A DNA stretch of 10,644 nt from Sandaracinaceae bacterium (GTDB taxonomy: Bacteria; Myxococcota_A; Polyangia; Polyangiales; Sandaracinaceae). The position numbers and the translations under genes are program-made. The stretch's first letter is position 1. Each line of letters opens with the position of its first letter. This document shows, piece after piece, positions 7,044 to 10,644 of the stretch. The notes under the pieces were generated by a model. It was not told the DNA's origin and did not search any database. It was given only the letters and a program-made list of their open reading frames with translations. The DNA lies in the NCBI GenBank assembly GCA_025056955.1, contig JANWYL010000098.1, forward strand, positions 1 to 10,644, given 5' to 3'.

Positions 7044-7871
7044 GGGGTGAGGTACTGGGGTGCAAAGGTGGAAGAGGCGGGGGCGATCAGGTGTGGGTCA
7101 AGGGGTGCTTGTCATGAGCAAGAAATGGATTGGTGGAAGATGCGGAATAACCTTGGTGAATTGCTTGGAGGGGATTAGGTGAACCAAGAAAAGCCTCGGT
7201 GATGTGGATTGAGCGCTCGGTGTGGTTTTTGGTTGGTGCAATTGCGAAATGGTTGACGATGAGGAGGAGGGGCCGAAACTCCTGTTGTTTGGAAGCGATG
7301 GTCAGATGCCAAGCAAAGACCAAGAGTTTCTAAAAGGAATTCATCCTCCCATCGAATTGTAAAACAAGGTGAAAAGGGGTTGGAGCTTCAGACGAGCGGG
7401 AAAGTCAATTGGGGAGCAAGGGATGGAGCAGGTTGATGGTGAGGCAAAGCCTCCATGGGCAAGGAAAGCATCCAAGGTGAAGGCCGATGGAGATGAAGCA
7501 TCGCAAAGGGGAAATGCCATCGCCCAAAACACAAAACGAAGAGGTGATCCATTGGATGCGAGAGGGACGTCGATGGGGATCCCAAAGGTGAAGTGGAATG
7601 TGATTTTTTCATCGCGTGCGATGCTTGGAGAACCCTGTCATCGGATGACGTCATACCAAAGAGGTGAGCTCTTGTTTTGGGCGGGTGTGTACCTCGTGGC
7701 ACCACTTTTTGGTTGTTGGTGGGGATGGGGTGGTGGAGGGGGCGAGGGTGAACGCGACTGGAAGCGCTTCGATAGGGGTTTGCTTCATCAAGCAGGTAAG
7801 GGTTTGGCGCTTGCTTGTGCTTTTTCAGCATGGACCAATCACTCTGGCAGTGGGTGTTTGTGGCCTTTGGC
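7044..7871. other. 828-bp gene-free spacer, strongly G-skewed
   Basis: No credible gene is present. Open frames on both strands (for example 7369-7875 plus, 7388-7831 minus, 7087-7323 minus) have low-complexity composition, lack Shine-Dalgarno sequences and show no recognisable motif. The plus strand is rich in GGTG, GGAG and GGGG words: a hand count of 7041-7200 gives 68 G against 18 C. Small palindromes occur at 7211-7218 (GAGCGCTC), 7645-7654 (ATGACGTCAT) and 7761-7770 (GAAGCGCTTC). A 6-bp inverted repeat, CTTGGT (7152-7157) / ACCAAG (7183-7188), is the nearest structure to the pyrG end, but no T-run terminator follows it. I looked for SRP RNA, RNase P RNA, tmRNA and 6S signatures and saw none. 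Confidence 0.6.
7721..7748 (+). other. Putative G-quadruplex motif
   Basis: Four G tracts on the plus strand, at 7721-7724, 7727-7730, 7738-7742 and 7746-7748, are separated by loops of 2, 7 and 3 nt. This satisfies the usual G3+N1-7 rule. It lies about 125 bp beyond the end of the minus-strand gene that ends at 7872, within the G-skewed spacer. Folding in the cell is not shown by the sequence. Confidence 0.5.
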
Positions 7872-7890
7872 TTAGAGCATGCGCCAAAGG
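7864..7890. repeat. 8-bp inverted repeat spanning the stop of the tail-anchored gene
   Basis: Arms CCTTTGGC (7864-7871) and GCCAAAGG (7883-7890) are perfectly complementary, with an 11-nt loop. The TAA of the minus-strand gene (7872-7874) lies in the loop. No T run follows on either strand, so this is a stable 3' hairpin rather than a classical intrinsic terminator. Confidence 0.45.
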
Positions 7891-8249
7891 AGGAGGGCGA
7901 CGAGGATGAAAATGAGCATGAGCAAGAAGGCGCTCAGGCGGAGCCTTGAACGCCATGCGCTTTTGTTCAGCCGTTCTTCTCTGGCCAGGCGCTCAAAGTG
8001 AAGCATGGCGTGGGCGATCACGGCCTGGATGCCACGTTCTGCTTCGGGACGCCGCTCGGGGCATTCTTCAAGCACCCGGCGGTAGCGTCGGCCAAGTTCA
8101 GCAAGCCGGCCGAGCGAATTGGCAAGGGCCAATAGGCGCTCGTGGGCCTGAGGCTCTTTCCACTCTCTTTCAAGCTTGCGCCAAGCCACTTCAAGGGGGT
8201 CTTCGTTGGGGTCGAGAGGGGGAGGGATTGGGTCTTTTGAGTCGGGCAT
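7872..8249 (-). CDS. Small tail-anchored membrane protein, unknown function
   Basis: I do not recognise a named family, though charged helical proteins with one C-terminal membrane segment like this are seen in myxobacteria. From ATG 8249 it has 125 aa: an acidic, proline-rich start (1-18), a charged helical middle (about 19-95, rich in Glu, Arg, Leu and Ala, with WRKLEREW and LGRRYRRVLEECPE, resembling one or two helical-repeat hairpins), then a single hydrophobic segment at about 106-122 (SAFLLMLIFILVALLLW) ending in RML. Basic residues just before the membrane segment (WRSRLRL) favour a cytosolic N-terminus. There is no signal peptide. AGGGTGG lies six bases before ATG 8249; an in-frame TTG at 8267 lacks a ribosome site. 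It diverges from rsmH, separated by inverted repeats. Confidence 0.75.
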   Translation of the reverse strand: MPDSKDPIPPPLDPNEDPLEVAWRKLEREWKEPQAHERLLALANSLGRLAELGRRYRRVLEECPERRPEAERGIQAVIAHAMLHFERLAREERLNKSAWRSRLRLSAFLLMLIFILVALLLWRML

Positions 8250-8271
8250 GGAAAGCCACCCTTTCAAAAAA

Positions 8272-8300
8272 TTGACGCAGAAAAGAGCCGCTCTTTAGGG
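8272..8300 (+). promoter_or_regulatory. Candidate promoter and operator palindrome upstream of rsmH
   Basis: A perfect palindrome has arms AAAGAGC (8282-8288) and GCTCTTT (8290-8296) around a single C. A TTGACG hexamer (8272-8277) lies ten bases to its left, and a weak -10-like TTAGGG (8295-8300) begins 17 nt after that hexamer, so the palindrome would occupy the promoter spacer. The -35 matches the one before pyrG, but the -10 is poor. The site is 23 bp upstream of the divergent small gene and could serve either side. A hairpin acting in RNA is the alternative. Confidence 0.35.
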
Positions 8301-8428
8301 TGGGAGCAAGCGGCAAGCTGTGGCAATGGGTGCGAGCAGTTGTCTAGGAATTCATGGGCAGTTGGCTGCTCTCCCAAAGCGCGCAAAGGTCCAAAAGCCA
8401 AGGGATAAGCAGGGCCACGCGCACTGGG

Positions 8429-8451
8429 CCTCAAGCAGGCAAAGCTTGAGG
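8429..8451. repeat. 8-bp inverted repeat in the rsmH leader
   Basis: Arms CCTCAAGC (8429-8436) and GCTTGAGG (8444-8451) are perfect complements around a 7-nt loop. In plus-strand RNA the 3' arm contains the GAGG of the only good Shine-Dalgarno-like sequence in the leader, six to nine bases before ATG 8457. No T run follows, so it is not a terminator. Confidence 0.5.
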
Positions 8452-8456
8452 TGGAG

Positions 8457-8519
8457 ATGCCAAAGACGGCATCGCTTTTCGCAGAACTTCTCAATCAAAA
8501 AATCGCTTGCGCAGCTTGA
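8457..8519 (+). CDS. Possible 20-aa leader ORF before rsmH
   Basis: ATG 8457 opens a 20-codon frame ending in TGA 8517-8519 (starts MPKTASLFAELL, ends IACAA). It has a better upstream ribosome-site candidate (GAGGTGGAG) than any rsmH start, and it ends 25 bp before the preferred rsmH GTG, in a different frame. Nothing identifies it as a real gene beyond this. A short frame of this length can arise by chance, so it is listed at low confidence. Confidence 0.15.
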   Translation: MPKTASLFAELLNQKIACAA

Positions 8520-8544
8520 GATTTCTCGGTTGAGCTTTCAAAGA

Positions 8545-9462
8545 GTGCCCGCCCACATTCCCGTGCTCAAAAGAGAAGTGCTCAATTGGCTTGCCCCCAA
8601 GCCAGGAGGGATTTACGTCGACTCGACCTTGGGGCTCGGCGGACACGCAGAGGCCATCCTTGAGGCGAGTGCTCCCCATGGGGTGCTGATTGGTATCGAT
8701 CGTGATACAGAGGCCTTGGCGATTGCCAGGGAGCGGCTCAGGCGTTTTGGAGGGCGTGTGCTTTTTGTGCATGGCTGTTTTGGTGAGATCCGAAACCACC
8801 TTCGCGGACTTGGGATTGAAGGCGTGGATGGGGTGATTGCGGATCTTGGCGTAAGCTCGCTTCAGCTTGAGGATGCCGAGCGAGGCTTTTCTTTTCGTCT
8901 GGATGGGCCTCTTGACATGCGAATGGACCGGGGAAGCGGCCTTTCTGCGTTGGAGTGGATTCAGAGGCTCAATGAAGAGGCGTTGAGCGAAGTGCTGTTC
9001 AGGTACGGGGAAGAGCCAAAGGCCAGGGCGATTGCTCGGGCGATCAAGAGGGCTCATGCCCAAGGCGCACTGCGCGGAACGCGGGACCTTGCGGAGCTCG
9101 TGTGGAAGGTCAAAGGCAGAAGGGGGAGGCGGGATCCAGCCACCCAAGTCTTTCAGGCACTCCGCATCTTGACCAATGATGAGCTTGGGGAGCTTGAGCG
9201 CTGGCTTCTGGCTGTTCCAGGGCTTTTAAAGCTCGGTGGAGTGGTGGTCGCAATCGCTTTTCATTCGCTTGAAGACCGTTTGATCAAAAGGGCTTTCAGG
9301 AGCGATCCGCGCCTTGAGCCGCTCACGCGCAAGCCCCTTGTGCCAGGGGAGGGAGAGCTCCGAGAAAATCCAAGGGCACGAAGCGCAAGGCTGCGGGCGG
9401 CACGGCGGAGCGAAGCGAAGGGGGGAGAGGGTGTTGTTCATCGGGTGGAGGAGAAAAAATGA
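8545..9462 (+). CDS. rsmH: 16S rRNA m4C1402 N4-methyltransferase RsmH (MraW)
   Basis: RsmH transfers a methyl group from S-adenosylmethionine to N4 of C1402 in 16S rRNA and is the usual first or second gene of the dcw cluster. From GTG 8545 it has 305 aa, a normal length. Family hallmarks are HIPVLKREVLNWL (4-16), the SAM-binding YVDSTLGLGGHAEAIL (24-39), GIDRD (50-54), GVIADLGVSSLQLE (96-109), RGFSFRLDGPLDMRMD (113-128), ALRILTNDELGELE (205-218), AFHSLEDRLIK (238-248) and the C-terminal LTRKPLVPGEGELRENPRARSARLRA segment. In-frame TTG 8530 is a credible alternative start, and the frame stays open back to about 8320; that extension has no family counterpart and is rejected. No rsmH start has a strong ribosome site. 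The stop overlaps ftsL by ATGA. Confidence 0.95.
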   Translation: MPAHIPVLKREVLNWLAPKPGGIYVDSTLGLGGHAEAILEASAPHGVLIGIDRDTEALAIARERLRRFGGRVLFVHGCFGEIRNHLRGLGIEGVDGVIADLGVSSLQLEDAERGFSFRLDGPLDMRMDRGSGLSALEWIQRLNEEALSEVLFRYGEEPKARAIARAIKRAHAQGALRGTRDLAELVWKVKGRRGRRDPATQVFQALRILTNDELGELERWLLAVPGLLKLGGVVVAIAFHSLEDRLIKRAFRSDPRLEPLTRKPLVPGEGELRENPRARSARLRAARRSEAKGGEGVVHRVEEKK

Positions 9463-9764
9463 AGGGGCGTTTTTTTGGGCTTTGGCTGAGCGCGATTGTG
9501 GCCTCGGGGCTGACTTTTGTCGCTCACTTGGCCCTTCGCATTGAAGCGATTCGCCTGGGCTACGCAGTCGATCGGGCCCGAAGGGAGCGCGATGCGCTCA
9601 TCGAACAAATCCGCCTTCTTGAGGTTGAAAAGGCCACGCTTCAGGCGCCTGAGCGCATCGAAGCGATTGCTCGCCTGAGGCTGAAAATGGCGCCGCCAGG
9701 GCTTGAGCGCACAATCGCTTGGGGGGCCCCGAAGCCCCGTCATGCGGCTGGGAGGCTCCAATGA
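9459..9764 (+). CDS. ftsL: Cell division protein FtsL
   Basis: FtsL is a bitopic inner-membrane protein that joins FtsB and FtsQ and helps activate the FtsWI septal synthase. The 101 residues fit: a short basic start, one membrane segment at about 6-26 (FGLWLSAIVASGLTFVAHLAL), a periplasmic heptad-rich coiled coil at about 36-62 (VDRARRERDALIEQIRLLEVEK) and the FtsL-typical APERIEAIARLRLKMAPP (63-80). Sequence similarity in this family is low, so the call rests on topology, this last motif and location between rsmH and ftsI. A GGAGGAG ribosome site lies just before the ATG. It overlaps both neighbours by ATGA (9459-9462 and 9761-9764), which implies translational coupling. I see no FtsB-type alternative in the window. 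Confidence 0.85.
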   Translation: MKGRFFGLWLSAIVASGLTFVAHLALRIEAIRLGYAVDRARRERDALIEQIRLLEVEKATLQAPERIEAIARLRLKMAPPGLERTIAWGAPKPRHAAGRLQ

Positions 9765-10644
9765 GCACGATGCTCCTTTTGCGCAGGCAGGAGGGCCAAA
9801 GGGGCGAGCCCGCCCTTCCGGAAATGAAAAAGCTGCGCTTGAGGCTTTTTTTGCTTGCCTTCTTTCTCAAAGCTGGAGCGTTTGGCACCCTCTTTCGTGC
9901 CTACGATCTTCAAATTCGCCGGGGGGCAGAGCTTCGCGCAATGGCTGAGCGGCAACACCTGCGAGAACTCGAGCTTGCGCCACGTCGTGGGACGATCTTT
10001 GACCGAAACGGCGCTCCTTTGGCCATGAGTGTCGATGCCGAAAGTGTTTACGCCGATCCAAAGGCCCTCTTTGAGGCGGGCTTATCTGTCGAGCAGGTGG
10101 CCCAAGAGCTTGCAAGGGTGCTTGGCATTGACCAAAAGCGACTCCTTGAGCGTTTGAAATCTGGGCGCCGATTTGTTTGGGTCGAGCGCCACGTCACCCC
10201 CGAAGAGGCCAAAGCGGTCGAGCGCTTGCGTTTGCCAGGTATTGGGATTGTGAACGAGCCAAAGCGCTACTACCCAAACCGTGAGCTTGCAGCCCACGTG
10301 CTTGGCTTTGCAAATGTCGATGGCGAAGGCATCGAAGGCCTTGAACTTGCCCTTAACGAACGCCTGAGAGGGACCAGGGTGCGGATTCCGGCCCTTCGCG
10401 ACAGAATGGGACGCATTGTCTACGCCGAGGGTTCGTTGAGTGGTCAAGGGCTTGTCGGCGACCACGTGCACTTGACGATTGACAAGACCCTCCAGCACAT
10501 CGCTGAAAGAGAACTCAGCTTGGCCATCCGCACCTTTGAAGCCCAGGCTGGTTCGATCGTCGTGGTCGAGCCTCAGAGCGGTGAGCTTCTGGCCATCGCG
10601 AGTTATCCGACTTTCGATCCAAACCGACCCGCTGATTTTCCTCC
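9761..10644 (+). CDS. ftsI: Peptidoglycan D,D-transpeptidase FtsI (PBP3), 3' truncated by window
   Basis: This is the class B penicillin-binding protein that cross-links septal peptidoglycan with FtsW. The 294 codons present run off the right edge; family members are about 550-700 aa. A short cytosolic start (1-25, basic) leads to one membrane segment at about 27-47 (RLRLFLLAFFLKAGAFGTLF), then the class B signature RRGTIFDRNGAPLA (75-88), the PBP dimerisation region with VNEPKRYYPNRELAAHVLGFANVDGEGIEGLE (164-195), and the start of the transpeptidase domain (VHLTIDKTLQ, 236-245; GSIVVVEPQSGELLAIASYP, 264-283). The catalytic SxxK, SxN and KTG motifs lie beyond the window, so activity cannot be judged. 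ATG 9761 overlaps the ftsL stop by ATGA, with a GGGAGG ribosome site at 9750-9755. Nearby in-frame ATG 9770 is less well placed. SpoVD-type homologues are possible but not indicated. Confidence 0.93.
   Translation, partial: MSTMLLLRRQEGQRGEPALPEMKKLRLRLFLLAFFLKAGAFGTLFRAYDLQIRRGAELRAMAERQHLRELELAPRRGTIFDRNGAPLAMSVDAESVYADPKALFEAGLSVEQVAQELARVLGIDQKRLLERLKSGRRFVWVERHVTPEEAKAVERLRLPGIGIVNEPKRYYPNRELAAHVLGFANVDGEGIEGLELALNERLRGTRVRIPALRDRMGRIVYAEGSLSGQGLVGDHVHLTIDKTLQHIAERELSLAIRTFEAQAGSIVVVEPQSGELLAIASYPTFDPNRPADFP

Noticed and set aside
7388..7831. 147-codon minus-strand frame in the spacer
   Set aside because: It is rich in Pro, His and Ser, as expected from translating the complement of a G-rich strand. 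It has no conserved motif or ribosome site.
7369..7875. 168-codon plus-strand frame (GTG start) in the spacer
   Set aside because: It is low-complexity, Gly/Trp/Lys-rich translation of a G-skewed sequence, with no Shine-Dalgarno and no family resemblance.
8320..8529. N-terminal extension of RsmH by about 70 residues
   Set aside because: The frame is open, but RsmH proteins begin close to the HxPVL motif. The extra residues show no domain, and the region contains perfect inverted repeats better explained as leader DNA.

Overview
The window looks like a moderately GC-rich, Gram-negative bacterial chromosome. The gene families and the arrangement (paired orphan ATP-grasp ligases, a small tail-anchored protein) suggest a myxobacterium or another former deltaproteobacterium. 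That placement is inference from gene content only. No insertion sequence, phage gene, CRISPR array or credible intact tRNA/rRNA was seen.

Layout, left to right. Positions 1-396 hold no gene I can support, only a G-rich stretch with several small hairpins. Next come gpsA (glycerol-3-phosphate dehydrogenase, 397-1416, +) and, 46 bp later on the same strand, a glyoxalase II (1463-2560, +) that carries an N-terminal DUF4286-like domain. Facing it is an ATP-grasp ligase gene (2679-3899, -). A second, clearly paralogous ATP-grasp ligase gene (3992-5209, +) is transcribed away from the first, and the two share a 92-bp intergenic region. A short terminator-like hairpin and a good sigma70-type promoter (5255-5283) separate this pair from pyrG (CTP synthase, 5382-7043, +). 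The pyrG leader carries a 21-codon open frame with its own Shine-Dalgarno, and its stop codon overlaps the pyrG start.

Positions 7044-7871 form an 828-bp spacer with no credible gene. It is strongly G-over-C skewed on the plus strand and contains a canonical G-quadruplex motif. Then a small C-terminally membrane-anchored protein (7872-8249, -) diverges from the start of the division and cell-wall (dcw) cluster: rsmH (8545-9462), ftsL (9459-9764) and ftsI (9761 to the window edge, truncated), all + and joined by 4-bp ATGA overlaps. The 295-bp region between the small gene and rsmH contains perfect inverted repeats and no mraZ.

The genes fall into housekeeping blocks: phospholipid precursor supply (gpsA), methylglyoxal detoxification (glyoxalase II), CTP synthesis (pyrG) and septal peptidoglycan synthesis (rsmH-ftsL-ftsI). 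The accessory element is the back-to-back ATP-grasp pair, whose substrates are unknown. The points most worth following are that pair, the DUF4286-glyoxalase II fusion, the coupled leader ORF of pyrG, and the skewed G4-bearing spacer.
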